A DNA stretch of 64,000 nt, taken from assembly GCA_902574225.1 (NCBI GenBank), contig CACGMO010000010.1, positions 1 through 64,000 of the forward strand. The letters run 5' to 3'. This DNA is from an uncultured Alphaproteobacteria bacterium. GTDB taxonomy: Bacteria > Pseudomonadota > Alphaproteobacteria > Rhodobacterales > Rhodobacteraceae. The translations under genes were made by a program, and so were the position numbers. How positions within the stretch are numbered: the stretch's first letter is position 1; every line of letters starts with the position of its first letter. Shown piece by piece: positions 17,783 to 27,345 of the stretch. Under the pieces are notes generated by a model. The model did no database searches. It had not been told where the DNA came from and saw only the letters and a program-made list of their open reading frames with translations.

Positions 17783-18178
17783 CTAAGAAATTCCTTCAAT
17801 AATCACGATGGCCTTCGCCCATGGGTAATCATCCGTCAAGCTGACATTTATTTTTGAGCTATAACCATTTGGCGTCATATATTTAAGAAAGTCTTTCGCT
17901 TTTCCTTCTATTATCAGCTCTGGTTTCCCAGACCCAAGATTTACTATATGCATCTCTTTCCATGATATACCCATTCTCAAGCCTATCCCTAGGGCCTTAG
18001 AACAGGCTTCTTTGGCTGCCCATCTTTTTGCATAGGAAGATGAAGGATCATATTTTCTTCTTGATCTTTGGATTTCTAGCTCAGAAAAAACTCGTTTCTC
18101 AAATCGATCACCAAAGCGATCGAGTACTTTTCTAACTCTTTCAATATTTACAAGATCGGTACCAATACCTAAAATCAT
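17783..18178 (-). CDS. acpS: Holo-[acyl-carrier-protein] synthase
   Basis: AcpS transfers 4'-phosphopantetheine from CoA to acyl carrier protein. The 131-aa protein has both magnesium-site motifs: GIGTDLVNIERV at residues 4-15 (aspartate 8) and RWAAKEACSKALG near 52-64. It follows pdxJ by 11 bases, a pairing found across proteobacteria. The gap of about 50 bases to lepB shows no clear promoter or terminator. Confidence 0.95.
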   Translation of the reverse strand: MILGIGTDLVNIERVRKVLDRFGDRFEKRVFSELEIQRSRRKYDPSSSYAKRWAAKEACSKALGIGLRMGISWKEMHIVNLGSGKPELIIEGKAKDFLKYMTPNGYSSKINVSLTDDYPWAKAIVIIEGIS

Positions 18179-18189
18179 AATTGATCCCT

Positions 18190-18933
18190 CTAAAATCTAG
18201 CTTCTTTTATCTTTTGTTTCATTGTCTCAATAGCACCCCTAAGTCCCATAAAAATACTATCACTAATTATTGCATGCCCTATATTCAGCTCCTTTATTTC
18301 GCAAATTTTACTAATATAGCCAACGGACTCAGTTGTTAGTCCGTGGCCAGCATGAACTTCTAATCCTATTTTGAAGGCATATTTTGCTGCTTTTTCAAGT
18401 GTTTTGATAACTTCAATATAGTTTTTATCGTTCTTTTCGTATAGGTCACAAAAGTACCCGGTGTGGAGTTCAATGATGTCGGCTCCAATACTTTTTGCAG
18501 CATCAATTTGTTGCTCACTTGGTTCGATAAATAAAGAGACCCTGATATCTTTTTGTTTTATTGGCTCTATGAAGGACCTCAAACTAGAAATTTTTTTACA
18601 AACATCTAAACCACCCTCAGTTGTTCGTTCTTCTCTTTTCTCAGGAACCAGGCAAACAGCATTAGGTACAATATCCAAAGCAATTTTTTGCATCTCATTA
18701 GTAACAGCCATTTCAAGGTTCAAGGGTAGAATATTTTGTTGTTTAAGACCACTTATGTCTTGATCAACTATATGTCGTCGATCTTCTCTCAAATGTGCTG
18801 TAATCCCATCTCCTCCAGCTTCTTTTACAATTTTTGCTGCCATAAGTGGGTCAGGGTAGCTTGTACCTCTAGCATTCCTTACTGTAGCAATATGGTCAAT
18901 GTTTACGCCTAGTCGAATTTCATCTAGTCTCAT
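18190..18933 (-). CDS. pdxJ: Pyridoxine 5'-phosphate synthase
   Basis: PdxJ makes pyridoxine 5'-phosphate from deoxyxylulose 5-phosphate and aminoacetone phosphate in the DXP-dependent B6 pathway. The 247-aa TIM barrel begins LGVNIDHIATVRNARGT, has GGDGITAHLREDRRHI near 40-55, EMAVTNEM near 75, and GLEVHAGHGLT near 190-200. Length and motifs are standard. Its start lies 14 bases inside the preceding DUF2062 gene. Confidence 0.96.
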   Translation of the reverse strand: MRLDEIRLGVNIDHIATVRNARGTSYPDPLMAAKIVKEAGGDGITAHLREDRRHIVDQDISGLKQQNILPLNLEMAVTNEMQKIALDIVPNAVCLVPEKREERTTEGGLDVCKKISSLRSFIEPIKQKDIRVSLFIEPSEQQIDAAKSIGADIIELHTGYFCDLYEKNDKNYIEVIKTLEKAAKYAFKIGLEVHAGHGLTTESVGYISKICEIKELNIGHAIISDSIFMGLRGAIETMKQKIKEARF

Positions 18934-19558
18934 ATCTTTTCCTCATCAGTTTCTTCTTAAACCTTTTTGCCTTGAGAGCGCTTCTCTTTTTTTGATATGT
19001 TGCAACAAGAGGTCTTAGCAAGAAATAAGATATAACTGCAATGAAAATTCCTAAAATTAATCCACCTAACGAATATGGTATAAAAACCCCATTCAAGAAT
19101 TCATTCATTCTTGGTACATTGTTTTCTCCTATTGATCCCTCTGTAAAAAAGCTTTTGTATATCGAAAAAATAAAGTCTAAAAAGCCTTCAAAAATCTTCC
19201 CACCGTCACCACTAGAATATTCACTACTGCCTAAAATCCACTCTCCAAGCTTTAGATTAAATACTGTGATTATTGGGAAAGTTATTGGATTTCCAACGAA
19301 AGTTCCTATTAAAGATGCCAATACATTTGCTCTAAGTAAATAACTTAATAATCCAGCAATGAGAAAATGGAGCCCAAAAAGTGGTGTGAATGATGCAAAT
19401 ATTCCACAACTCATACCCAAAGATATTTTGTGGGGTGTGTCGGGTATTCTCTTTAATCTTATTGCAACATATTCTATTGCTCTCGAAATCCCTTTAAAGG
19501 AAAAAATTACTTCATAAAAAAACCTAAAAATCGATCTTCTTTCTCTTCTTTTAAACAA
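18920..19558 (-). CDS. DUF2062 domain membrane protein
   Basis: This 212-aa protein fits the DUF2062 family of unknown function. The diagnostic region is GISRAIEYVAIRLKRIPDTP followed by hydrophobic segments with FGLHFLIAGLLSYLLRANV and GTFVGNPITFP, roughly residues 20-100. A third hydrophobic stretch lies near 160-185, and the C-terminus is strongly basic (KAKRFKKKLMRKR). The start is TTG with a purine-rich AGAGAG upstream. It sits between relA/spoT and pdxJ and overlaps pdxJ, an arrangement I recognise from Rhodobacterales. Confidence 0.82.
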   Translation of the reverse strand: MFKRRERRSIFRFFYEVIFSFKGISRAIEYVAIRLKRIPDTPHKISLGMSCGIFASFTPLFGLHFLIAGLLSYLLRANVLASLIGTFVGNPITFPIITVFNLKLGEWILGSSEYSSGDGGKIFEGFLDFIFSIYKSFFTEGSIGENNVPRMNEFLNGVFIPYSLGGLILGIFIAVISYFLLRPLVATYQKKRSALKAKRFKKKLMRKRYETR

Positions 19559-19578
19559 TTCGTCTCTCTTTATTTTAT

Positions 19579-21720
19579 TTATTGAACGTTAAAATTGTTC
19601 GTCCTATATCTAGACGCCTCGGAGACATCCATGTCCACTTGTATAGATGTAATTATGTTGTGCAAATGCTTTAAGTCTCTAACTGTTAGTTCGAATACTG
19701 TTTTATAAAAATCAGGTTTCCTCATTACAAAGGTCAAGTCGGAAATATTTGCACCCTGTTCGCCGATCAAAGTACAAATTCTTCCCAAAACACCAACACT
19801 ATTAACCATAGTTACTTCAATACTAGTTGAGTGAACGGGCTTATTTGTACTTGAAGGCCACCTTACCTCCAACCAAAGATTAGGTTTAGATTCAAAGGCA
19901 GCTAATAGTGCACAGTCAATAGCATGCACAACTACTCCTTTCTTTTTCTGAGCAATTCCCACTATTGGATCTCCAGGGATAGGAAGACAACAGGGCGCCG
20001 GACTCCCATTACTGTCGGGCGACAATCCAATAAAGTTAATTGAATCTTGATCAGGTGACAGAGGTGCACTTTTTGTGTTAATTAATTCTGGGTAAAGGCT
20101 ATTAACTAAATCGAAACCTGTAAATTGTACTGAGCCCAATGATGCCAAAACACTATCCTCATCCTTTAATCCTAATTTTTCCGCGGCAATTTTAATTGCA
20201 TTTTCTGTAAGTTTTTTTCCTATTCTTTCTAAAGATACTCTCGCAATTTCCTTTCCTAGTTTAATATTTTCGCTTCTTCTTTCCTCTCTTATACTTTTTC
20301 TTATTGCAGCTTTAGCGCGACCGGTTACAACCATTTCTTCCCAACTTGCACTAGGCTTTTGACCACTTGCAGTAACTATTTTAACCGACTGCCCGTTCCT
20401 TAACCTTGTCCACAATGGAACTTTTATTCCATCTACCTCCGAGCCTACATAATTATCTCCTATTGAGGTATGGATAGTATATGCAAAATCTAGAGGGGTC
20501 GCACCTCTGGGTAACTTGACCACTTCTCCTTTGGGAGTAAAGCAAAATACCTTGTCTTGAAACATTTCTAATTTCATTTGTTCTATAAAATCGTCAGAAT
20601 TTTCTACCCAAATAAATTCTTCAGATATTCTCCTAAACCAGCCTGAGGGATCAACGGCAAATGGATTCTCAAATCTCTCACCATTTCTGTAAGACCAATG
20701 TGCTGCAACGCCAGTTTCAGCTACATCATGCATTTCTTTAGTTCTAATTTGGACCTCAACCCTTTTCCCATCTCGGCCTGAAACGGTAGTGTGGATGGAT
20801 CGGTAACCATTGGATTTGGGTTGGCTGATATAATCTTTAAATCGTCCTGGCACAGCGGACCAACGGCTGTGTACTGCACCCAATGCGGTATAAACATCTT
20901 TTTCATTAATTGTAATTATTCTAAATCCAAAAATGTCGGACAGTTTATAAAAAGCTTGTTGCTTATCCTGAATTTTTCGCCAAATGGAATAAGGTTTTTT
21001 TTCTCGGCCAGAAACTATTGCTTTGACGCCAACTGAATCCAGTTGATTTTCAATATCATTAATGATTTTTGGAATAAGGTCATCACTTTCTTTTTTAAGC
21101 TTAAGAAATCGTCTAATTATTGAATTTCTTCCCTCTGGATTCAATATTCGAAAACTTAGATCCTCTAACTCGTCTCTAATTGACTGAATTCCCATTCTAC
21201 CAGCTAAAGGAGCATATATATCCATAGTCTCATTAGCCTTTACTAATTGCCTATCATTGTTCACTGCTCTTATAGTTCTCATATTATGCAATCTGTCTGC
21301 GAGCTTAACCAAAAGAACTCTTAGATCCTTACTTATTGCAACGATCAATTTTCTGAAGTTTTCGGCTTGCTTTCTCTCCAATGAAGCCACTTCGAGATTT
21401 GAAAGCTTCGTAACACCATCTACCAGATTAGCAATTTCGCTTCCAAATAAATCAGATACATCTCTAAAAGACTTATTTGTATCTTCTATGGTATCATGCA
21501 ATAGAGCTGTGATAATAGAAGCGTCATCAAGTTTTAGCTCGGAAAGTATTTTAGCCACCTGAACTGGGTGTGAAAAGAAGGGCTCACCTGACTTTCTCAC
21601 TTGCCCTGCGTGAGCGTTTAGTCCAAAATGATACGCTTTTTCAATTAAATCGACGTTTGTGCTTGGATTATATTCCTTTATAGCATCAATAAGATCATCA
21701 GCAGATAGCAAGTCGTTCAC
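19579..21720 (-). CDS. Bifunctional (p)ppGpp synthetase/hydrolase, RelA/SpoT family
   Basis: This is the single long RSH enzyme expected in alphaproteobacteria, making and degrading the stringent alarmone. The 713-aa protein has an intact hydrolase HD motif (HDTIED at 75-80), so hydrolysis should be active. The synthetase domain shows DIFGFRIIT and PKSNGYRSIHTTV near 270-315, a TGS domain begins near 385 (VFCFTPKGEVVKLPRGATP), and a C-terminal ACT domain starts near 640. The start is GTG. The next gene upstream is rpoZ, the usual partner; omega mediates one ppGpp site on RNA polymerase in E. coli. Confidence 0.95.
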   Translation of the reverse strand: MNDLLSADDLIDAIKEYNPSTNVDLIEKAYHFGLNAHAGQVRKSGEPFFSHPVQVAKILSELKLDDASIITALLHDTIEDTNKSFRDVSDLFGSEIANLVDGVTKLSNLEVASLERKQAENFRKLIVAISKDLRVLLVKLADRLHNMRTIRAVNNDRQLVKANETMDIYAPLAGRMGIQSIRDELEDLSFRILNPEGRNSIIRRFLKLKKESDDLIPKIINDIENQLDSVGVKAIVSGREKKPYSIWRKIQDKQQAFYKLSDIFGFRIITINEKDVYTALGAVHSRWSAVPGRFKDYISQPKSNGYRSIHTTVSGRDGKRVEVQIRTKEMHDVAETGVAAHWSYRNGERFENPFAVDPSGWFRRISEEFIWVENSDDFIEQMKLEMFQDKVFCFTPKGEVVKLPRGATPLDFAYTIHTSIGDNYVGSEVDGIKVPLWTRLRNGQSVKIVTASGQKPSASWEEMVVTGRAKAAIRKSIREERRSENIKLGKEIARVSLERIGKKLTENAIKIAAEKLGLKDEDSVLASLGSVQFTGFDLVNSLYPELINTKSAPLSPDQDSINFIGLSPDSNGSPAPCCLPIPGDPIVGIAQKKKGVVVHAIDCALLAAFESKPNLWLEVRWPSSTNKPVHSTSIEVTMVNSVGVLGRICTLIGEQGANISDLTFVMRKPDFYKTVFELTVRDLKHLHNIITSIQVDMDVSEASRYRTNNFNVQ

Positions 21721-21744
21721 CTATTGTTAAGGTAAATAAATACT

Positions 21745-22110
21745 CTATTTGTCTTCTGATGTTTGAGCATCCATAAGAGCTCTGAGCAAATCTTCATTTG
21801 CTGTATCATCAGCATTATCGTCTTTACCCCTTTTATCTTCCCGAATGAGTAGAGACAAATCCTCGTCATCTGGCTCATCAACCTCTATTTGCCGTTGATG
21901 ACTCTCAATAGTAGACTCCATTAACTCATCGAAAGTAACTGTTTCTACAGCTATTTCTCTGAGTGCGAGAACTGGGTTTTTATCGTTATCTCGATCCAGG
22001 CTGGGCTCAACCCCTCCAGAAATCATTCTTGCTCTATGCGCAGCAAGTAAAACTAGTTCAAATCTATTTGAAACCTTATCTATACAATCTTCTACAGTAA
22101 CGCGTGCCAT
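21745..22110 (-). CDS. rpoZ: RNA polymerase omega subunit
   Basis: Omega promotes assembly of the beta' subunit. The 121-aa protein begins [20 protein letters not shown], with the family helix [13 protein letters not shown] following. The C-terminal half is acidic and looks disordered ([10 protein letters not shown] onward), as in other alphaproteobacterial omegas, which are longer than the 91-aa E. coli protein. A clear AAGGAA lies upstream of the ATG. It precedes relA/spoT by 24 bases. Confidence 0.95.
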   Translation of the reverse strand: MARVTVEDCIDKVSNRFELVLLAAHRARMISGGVEPSLDRDNDKNPVLALREIAVETVTFDELMESTIESHQRQIEVDEPDDEDLSLLIREDKRGKDDNADDTANEDLLRALMDAQTSEDK

Positions 22111-22129
22111 AAGAATTCCTTTTAAGCTT

Positions 22130-22696
22130 TTAGTGTTTTAATTCTTTTATACTCTCTAGTTCATGGGGTGGAAGACTGTCAAGCATTTCCTTTGCTTTCA
22201 CCTTTAAAAATGGATGTATCCAGTCAGGATGAAGATCATTTAAGGGCTTCAAAAAAAATGTCCTTTCTTGCAATCTTGGGTGAGGTAAAATTAATTCATC
22301 TGGCACTAGCCTTATTTGGTCTGATAAATTCAAATTCATCCATTTGTTAAAATACAACTTGCTGGGTAAGATTTGTTGATCGCATAGTAAAATATCGATA
22401 TCACAGGTCCTAGGCCCCCACCTTTCTAGGCGCTCTCTTCCGTATTTATTCTCTAAACCAGAATTAAAATTTAATAACTCTATGGGTTTAAGTTTTGTGC
22501 TGAAGCTGATCCCAACATTGACATATCTAGGATCTCTCTTATTCAGAAAGCTCGAAGAAATATACCAATTGCTCTCTAGTAGACACTCTATACTCGGGTT
22601 AAACCTTATTTCATCTACACATTTTTTAAGTGTTTCAGCACTATTGCCAAATTGACTAGATAAATTAGACCCTAACACAACAACATAATTATTCAT
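22130..22696 (-). CDS. folK: 2-amino-4-hydroxy-6-hydroxymethyldihydropteridine pyrophosphokinase
   Basis: FolK transfers pyrophosphate from ATP to the pterin in folate synthesis. The 188-aa protein begins [11 protein letters not shown], the family N-terminus, and has the signature [13 protein letters not shown] near 91-103 with the two magnesium aspartates, then [18 protein letters not shown] near 135-152. It starts the minus-strand run that continues with rpoZ, and is divergent from ispH with a 57-base AT-rich gap that must hold both promoters. Confidence 0.95.
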   Translation of the reverse strand: MNNYVVVLGSNLSSQFGNSAETLKKCVDEIRFNPSIECLLESNWYISSSFLNKRDPRYVNVGISFSTKLKPIELLNFNSGLENKYGRERLERWGPRTCDIDILLCDQQILPSKLYFNKWMNLNLSDQIRLVPDELILPHPRLQERTFFLKPLNDLHPDWIHPFLKVKAKEMLDSLPPHELESIKELKH

Positions 22697-22753
22697 TTTC
22701 TCTCACTTTTTAAAAAGATAGTTTTTTTATAAAAAAAAGTATACGCTTTACTC

Positions 22754-23710
22754 ATGAAAAATGGGCTTAAAACTTCAGCTGTCAAGAAGATACACCTGGC
22801 TAATCCAAGAGGTTTTTGTGCTGGTGTTGACAGAGCGATAGAGATGGTAGAGCTAGCAATAAAAAAATGGGGATCACCCATTTACGTCAGGCATGAAATA
22901 GTCCATAACAAACATGTTGTTCACGATCTTGAAAAGAAAGGAGCTGTCTTCGTTGAGGAGTTAAAGGAGTGCCCTGTAGATCGACCTGTAATATTTTCTG
23001 CTCATGGTGTGCCGAAAACGATCCCTGAGGAGGCAGAGGAGAGGCAAATGCTATATGTAGATGCTACTTGTCCCCTGGTAACGAAAGTTCACAATGAAAT
23101 CAAAAGATATTATGATAAAGGTTTTAAAATAATTATGATTGGGCATCATGGGCATCCTGAAACAATTGGTACTATGGGTCAACTGCCGGAGGGAGAGGTT
23201 TTGTTGGTTGAAAGTACGGCAGACGTTGAGAAACTCGATCCATCTGAATACGCAAAGTTAGCTTATGTTACTCAAACAACCCTATCTGTAGATGATACGA
23301 AAGAGATAGTTCTAGCTTTAAACAAAAAGTTCCCATCAATAGAAAACCCAAAGAAAGAAGATATCTGCTATGCCACTACTAATAGACAAGAGGAAGTCAA
23401 GCGACTTGTAAAACACGTCGACTTAATGTTGGTTGTAGGGTCAGAGAACTCATCTAATTCTCAAAGACTGGTTGATGTAGCAAAAAACAGTGGATGTACA
23501 AAGTCGTACTTAATAGAGGATTATAAAAAAATTGACTGGGTAAAAGTTAGAGAAGCCAATTCCATAGGAATTACTTCAGGAGCCTCTGCGCCAGACCATC
23601 TAGTTGAAGAAGTTATAAGTAGCATCCAAGGAAAGTTTGATACGCATTTAGTTTATGATACTACAAAAAAAGAGACTATTGAGTTTAAAGTCCCACTCGC
23701 ATTGAGGTAA
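22754..23710 (+). CDS. ispH: 4-hydroxy-3-methylbut-2-enyl diphosphate reductase
   Basis: IspH is the last enzyme of the MEP isoprenoid pathway, reducing HMBPP to IPP and DMAPP with a 4Fe-4S cluster. The three cluster cysteines are visible in [14 protein letters not shown] near 22, [11 protein letters not shown] near 106 and ICYATTNRQ near 203. The proton-relay threonine and glutamate region is also intact. The length of 318 aa is standard. DUF3429 follows after one base and then rnhA, so the three form an operon. IspE in this window belongs to the same pathway. Confidence 0.97.
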   Translation: MKNGLKTSAVKKIHLANPRGFCAGVDRAIEMVELAIKKWGSPIYVRHEIVHNKHVVHDLEKKGAVFVEELKECPVDRPVIFSAHGVPKTIPEEAEERQMLYVDATCPLVTKVHNEIKRYYDKGFKIIMIGHHGHPETIGTMGQLPEGEVLLVESTADVEKLDPSEYAKLAYVTQTTLSVDDTKEIVLALNKKFPSIENPKKEDICYATTNRQEEVKRLVKHVDLMLVVGSENSSNSQRLVDVAKNSGCTKSYLIEDYKKIDWVKVREANSIGITSGASAPDHLVEEVISSIQGKFDTHLVYDTTKKETIEFKVPLALR

Positions 23711-23711
23711 A

Positions 23712-24143
23712 ATGTTTCATAGAGTACCAAAAAGCGTAATGCTAGCAAGTTTGCTCGGGCTCATTCCGATATTGGTGGGACTGGCTTCGACCTTTAATAT
23801 CGGTCTGCGCGAAAGCTTGAAAGACGAGTTGATTAGGATTGCAATAATCTATAGTGGATTTATTCTTTCTTTTATGAGTGGTTGTGTGTTCTACATCTCA
23901 TCACTTGATAAGGAAAGAGTATTTTTACTTTGGTTTAGTATTGTGCCAGTCCTTCTAGCACTTTTATCAGTTGCTGTACCTTTTATGCAAAGCTTTGTAA
24001 TTGCTTTGGGGTTTCTTATAGTTTTAGAAATTGAAAGAAAATTATATAAATTAAAAACTTTACCCGAATGGTGGCTTAACTTACGACTTCCAATGACAAC
24101 TGTAGTGGTATTTTTGCTAATTTTTATGGGTTTCCGAATTTAA
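23712..24143 (+). CDS. DUF3429 family membrane protein
   Basis: This 143-aa protein has four or five predicted membrane helices spanning about 10-25, 42-62, 70-110 and 125-142. It begins RVPKSVMLASLLGLIPILVG, typical of the DUF3429 family (related to eukaryotic TMEM69), in which a proline-containing first helix and a LSFMSGC-type second helix are conserved. The function is unknown. It lies tightly between ispH and rnhA, one base from the former and three from the latter. Confidence 0.72.
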   Translation: MFHRVPKSVMLASLLGLIPILVGLASTFNIGLRESLKDELIRIAIIYSGFILSFMSGCVFYISSLDKERVFLLWFSIVPVLLALLSVAVPFMQSFVIALGFLIVLEIERKLYKLKTLPEWWLNLRLPMTTVVVFLLIFMGFRI

Positions 24144-24146
24144 AAG

Positions 24147-24614
24147 ATGAGAGTAAAAGCTTACACTGATGGGGCATGTAGCGGAAACCCAGGACCTGGG
24201 GGATGGGGTGTTTATTTAGTAGCTGAAAATAGTGTAGGTGAAATCGTAAAGGAAGAGGTCCTTTACGGAAAAAACAAAGAAACAACTAATCAAATAATGG
24301 AACTAACAGCCGCTATACAAGCTCTAGAAAGCTTAAAAAGAAAAAACGTAGAAATTACCATTTTCACCGACAGTAAATATGTTATAGACGGGATAACAAA
24401 ATGGATTTTTGGATGGCTAAAAAATAATTGGAGTACAGCTTCTAAAAAACCAGTTGCTAATCGTTTATTATGGGAAGAACTTTTGAATTTGACAAAAAAT
24501 CAAAATGTTGAGTGGGTATGGGTAAAGGGTCACGCAGGAATACTAGGAAATGAGAAAGCCGACTCACTTGCTGTAAAAGGGCGTGAAGAAGCATTCAATG
24601 AGTTGATTGGTTAA
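24147..24614 (+). CDS. rnhA: Ribonuclease HI
   Basis: RNase HI degrades the RNA strand of RNA-DNA hybrids. The 155-aa protein begins with AYTDGACSGNPGPGGWG and shows all four catalytic acidic residues: Asp near 8, Glu in IMELTAAIQAL near 52, Asp in FTDSKYVIDGI near 74, and the final Asp in KGHAGILGNEKADSLA near 138. It is the last gene of the ispH operon; its last 20 bases overlap the end of convergent fmt. Confidence 0.97.
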   Translation: MRVKAYTDGACSGNPGPGGWGVYLVAENSVGEIVKEEVLYGKNKETTNQIMELTAAIQALESLKRKNVEITIFTDSKYVIDGITKWIFGWLKNNWSTASKKPVANRLLWEELLNLTKNQNVEWVWVKGHAGILGNEKADSLAVKGREEAFNELIG

Positions 24615-25515
24615 CGTAATCACCTTTTTTGAATTTAAAGCCTTTAAGCAATTCACTCACGCTCATAACGTCTTTCCCTTGCCTCTGAATTTCAAGAATA
24701 TTCAATGCTTCCTTCCCACATGCTATAGTCAAATTTTCATTAATAATTGAGCCAACTTCTCCATTACCTTCCACTACTTCAGCGCTAAATACTTTGAAGC
24801 GCTCTTTTTTATATTCAAACCAGGCGCCTGGTTTAGGCGCTAAACCCCTTACTCTAGCCTCTAAGGCAGAGGCTTGGCTATTAAAGTCTAACTTTGCATC
24901 CAATTTTTTAATCTTGGGGGCGTAACTAACAAACTTTTCATTTTGTAAAATTTTCTCATTTGCATTAATGTTATCCAATGTTTTCAAAAGATTTTTCGCT
25001 CCGAGTTCGCTCAAAACTCGATGCAACGACCCAAAAGTTTCCGTTTGATCAAGCATTACTTTCTCTTGACGCAATATAGGCCCGGCATCTAGTTCTTCAC
25101 TCATTTTGATTATCGTTACTCCAGTATAGGGATCTTTATTAAAAATCGCATGATTTATAGGGGCTGCTCCCCTCCAAAAAGGCAAAAAAGAGCCATGGAC
25201 ATTTATTGAAAATTTTTTTGGAATTTCTAACACTTTCCTAGGTAAAATAAGTCCATATGCTACCACTACTAGAAAATCAGGATTGTAACTCTCTAAGACA
25301 GCTAATACATCTGGATCATTAAATGTCTGTGGTTGCTCTACCTTTAAACCTTGAGAGAATGCAAACTCTGCTAGTGGAACCTCCTTAAACCGCTTACCCC
25401 GACCTGCTTTTCGTGGGGGTTGGCTATATACTGCTTTCACATCATATTGAGCTTGTTTTAAAGTCCGAAGTGATGGAATTGCAAATGTCGACGAACCCAT
25501 GAATACAATCTTCAT
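24595..25515 (-). CDS. fmt: Methionyl-tRNA formyltransferase
   Basis: Fmt formylates initiator Met-tRNA with 10-formyltetrahydrofolate. The 306-aa protein has the N-terminal Rossmann segment MKIVFMGSSTFAIPSL, the catalytic region NVHGSFLPFWRGAAPINHAI near 104-123 and EELDAGPILRQE near 140, followed by the C-terminal tRNA-binding domain from about 205. It follows def by three bases, the classic def-fmt pair: formyl is added by one enzyme and removed by the other. Confidence 0.96.
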   Translation of the reverse strand: MKIVFMGSSTFAIPSLRTLKQAQYDVKAVYSQPPRKAGRGKRFKEVPLAEFAFSQGLKVEQPQTFNDPDVLAVLESYNPDFLVVVAYGLILPRKVLEIPKKFSINVHGSFLPFWRGAAPINHAIFNKDPYTGVTIIKMSEELDAGPILRQEKVMLDQTETFGSLHRVLSELGAKNLLKTLDNINANEKILQNEKFVSYAPKIKKLDAKLDFNSQASALEARVRGLAPKPGAWFEYKKERFKVFSAEVVEGNGEVGSIINENLTIACGKEALNILEIQRQGKDVMSVSELLKGFKFKKGDYVNQSTH

Positions 25516-25518
25516 TTT

Positions 25519-26037
25519 CTATTCCTTTTTTTCTTTTTTATAAGATTTCTTTATTTTATTCTTCACCAGGATCTTTTTCATGGGACGAAGATGATCTATA
25601 AAGAGCTTCCCATTTAAATGATCTAATTCATGCTGAAAACAAGTTGACCACAGATCGTCATATGTATTTCTTTTCAAAAGCCCGTTAATATCTTGATACA
25701 ACACCTTAATAACTTTCGGCCTTGCTATTTCCTCTGTGATTCCAGGGATAGACAGGCATCCCTCCTTATATGAGCCCATCTCCTCAGATTGATACTCTAT
25801 TTGTGGATTAATCACAATTCTACAATCTTTTCCTTCATCTTCTCGAGAGCAATCCATTACAAATATTCTTTTATTTATGCCTATTTGCGGAGCAGCCAAC
25901 CCCACACCGTCTGCATCATACATAGTATCGATTAGATCTCTAGAAAGGCTTACTAGGCTTTCATCAAATTTTTCTATTTTAGTACTTTCTTGAAGCAAAA
26001 GAGGGTTTGGGTAAATTAATATTTTTTTAATTGCCAT
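25519..26037 (-). CDS. def: Peptide deformylase
   Basis: Def removes the N-formyl group of nascent proteins. The 172-aa protein contains the three active-site motifs: GVGLAAPQIG near 45-54, EGCLSIPG near 93-100 with the metal cysteine, and QHELDHLNG near 138-146 with two metal histidines and the catalytic glutamate. The C-terminus is lysine-rich. It is divergent from the PatB-like gene across a 70-base AT-rich gap. Confidence 0.96.
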   Translation of the reverse strand: MAIKKILIYPNPLLLQESTKIEKFDESLVSLSRDLIDTMYDADGVGLAAPQIGINKRIFVMDCSREDEGKDCRIVINPQIEYQSEEMGSYKEGCLSIPGITEEIARPKVIKVLYQDINGLLKRNTYDDLWSTCFQHELDHLNGKLFIDHLRPMKKILVKNKIKKSYKKEKKE

Positions 26038-26107
26038 TTTGAATTTAAAACGAGTATTAGTACTAGACTATATTTAAATAAATTCTTATACATGACCCGT
26101 TGACCAA

Positions 26108-27274
26108 ATGATAGTTAATTTTGACAAATATATAGATAATAGACACGCAAACCTGTCAAAGTTTGACGGGCTAAAAAGTTTGTACGGAACGAGTAAAGAC
26201 ACTTGCATATCCATGTGGGTTGCTGACATGGATTTTAATCCTCCAAAGTCTGTCATCAAAGCACTTGAGAAAGAAGTATCGCACGGCGTTTTTGGATACT
26301 ATGGCAACAAAAAGTCTTTCTTGAACTCAATAAAAACGTGGATGAAAATTAGGCATGATTGGGATATTTCTGAAGAATGGTGTTCGATAGTGCACGGCGT
26401 CAACTCCGGAATTGGCATGGGCTTGCGAGCGTTCTCGAAAGCTGGCGATGAAATATTACTTTTTTCCCCTATTTATTACTCTTTTTTTAATACAATCAAA
26501 AACAATGGACGAGTAGCAAAAGAAATTCCTTTGAAAATAGTCGAAGGTCAATATGAAGTAGATTTTAATGAGCTAGACAAAAGCTTATCCGGTAAAGAAA
26601 AAATTATCATTTTTTGTAGCCCACATAATCCTGGAGGAAAAATCTGGAGTACGGAAACGCTATCCACTTTAGCGGAGTTTTGTAGGAACAATAACATCCT
26701 CATCTTTATGGATGAAATTCATCACGATTTAACCTACTCAGATAAACCCCACACCACTTTTCTGAAGGCAGTTCCTGAAGCGGAAGAAATAAGCCTGATA
26801 TTTACAGCAGCTACTAAGACATTTAACATTGCGGGGTGCCATACTGGAACAACTATAATTCCAAACCCCAAGCTTCGCTCAATCTATGATAGAGAACATG
26901 CAGCCTTCGGTAAAACACCAAATAGGTTCGGTATGATAATGACGGAAGCCGCTTATAGCGGAGGACAAGAGTGGCTGAATCAACTTATGCATTACTTAGA
27001 AAAAAACAAAAGTCTTTTTACTAACGCTCTGAAATCGCTTAATAACGTGAAAGTCTTTGATCTGGAGTCTACTTATCTTGCGTGGGTGGATTTTAGTCAA
27101 TTAGATATTACTGAGTTAGAATTAAAAGATATGCTTATAAAAGAGGCCGGAGTGGCCCCCAGTTTTGGGAGTGGTTTCGGCAAAAATTCTGGGAAATTTG
27201 CAAGGTTTAATATAGCTTGTAGGACCGAAATATTGGATTTAGCTATCAACAGATTAACTAAAACTTTTTTATGA
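26108..27274 (+). CDS. PLP-dependent C-S beta-lyase, MalY/PatB family
   Basis: The 388-aa protein is a fold-type I aminotransferase-like enzyme of the MalY/PatB group, whose members cleave cystathionine or related cysteine S-conjugates to thiol, pyruvate and ammonia. Motifs include SMWVADMDFNPP near 36-47, CSPHNPGGKIW near 170-180, FMDEIHHDLTYS near 200-211, the PLP lysine in FTAATKTFNIAG near 235, and the C-terminal arginine in FARFNIACR. It is alone on its strand before mcl1. The true substrate (cystathionine for methionine synthesis, or another thio-conjugate) cannot be told from sequence. Confidence 0.87.
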   Translation: MIVNFDKYIDNRHANLSKFDGLKSLYGTSKDTCISMWVADMDFNPPKSVIKALEKEVSHGVFGYYGNKKSFLNSIKTWMKIRHDWDISEEWCSIVHGVNSGIGMGLRAFSKAGDEILLFSPIYYSFFNTIKNNGRVAKEIPLKIVEGQYEVDFNELDKSLSGKEKIIIFCSPHNPGGKIWSTETLSTLAEFCRNNNILIFMDEIHHDLTYSDKPHTTFLKAVPEAEEISLIFTAATKTFNIAGCHTGTTIIPNPKLRSIYDREHAAFGKTPNRFGMIMTEAAYSGGQEWLNQLMHYLEKNKSLFTNALKSLNNVKVFDLESTYLAWVDFSQLDITELELKDMLIKEAGVAPSFGSGFGKNSGKFARFNIACRTEILDLAINRLTKTFL

Positions 27275-27278
27275 GTTT

Positions 27279-27307
27279 TTGATTTACTTGTTAAGATTTA
27301 TTATATA
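27279..27307 (+). promoter_or_regulatory. Possible sigma70-type promoter for mcl1-accA
   Basis: TTGATT (27279-27284) and TATATA (27302-27307) are separated by 17 bases in the 71-base gap before mcl1. The transcript would start about 30 bases before the ATG, leaving room for the AAGAAGGG ribosome binding site. Confidence 0.4.
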
Positions 27308-27345
27308 AGAAACCATGAAAAGTTAAAAAAAAAGAAGGGTTTAAA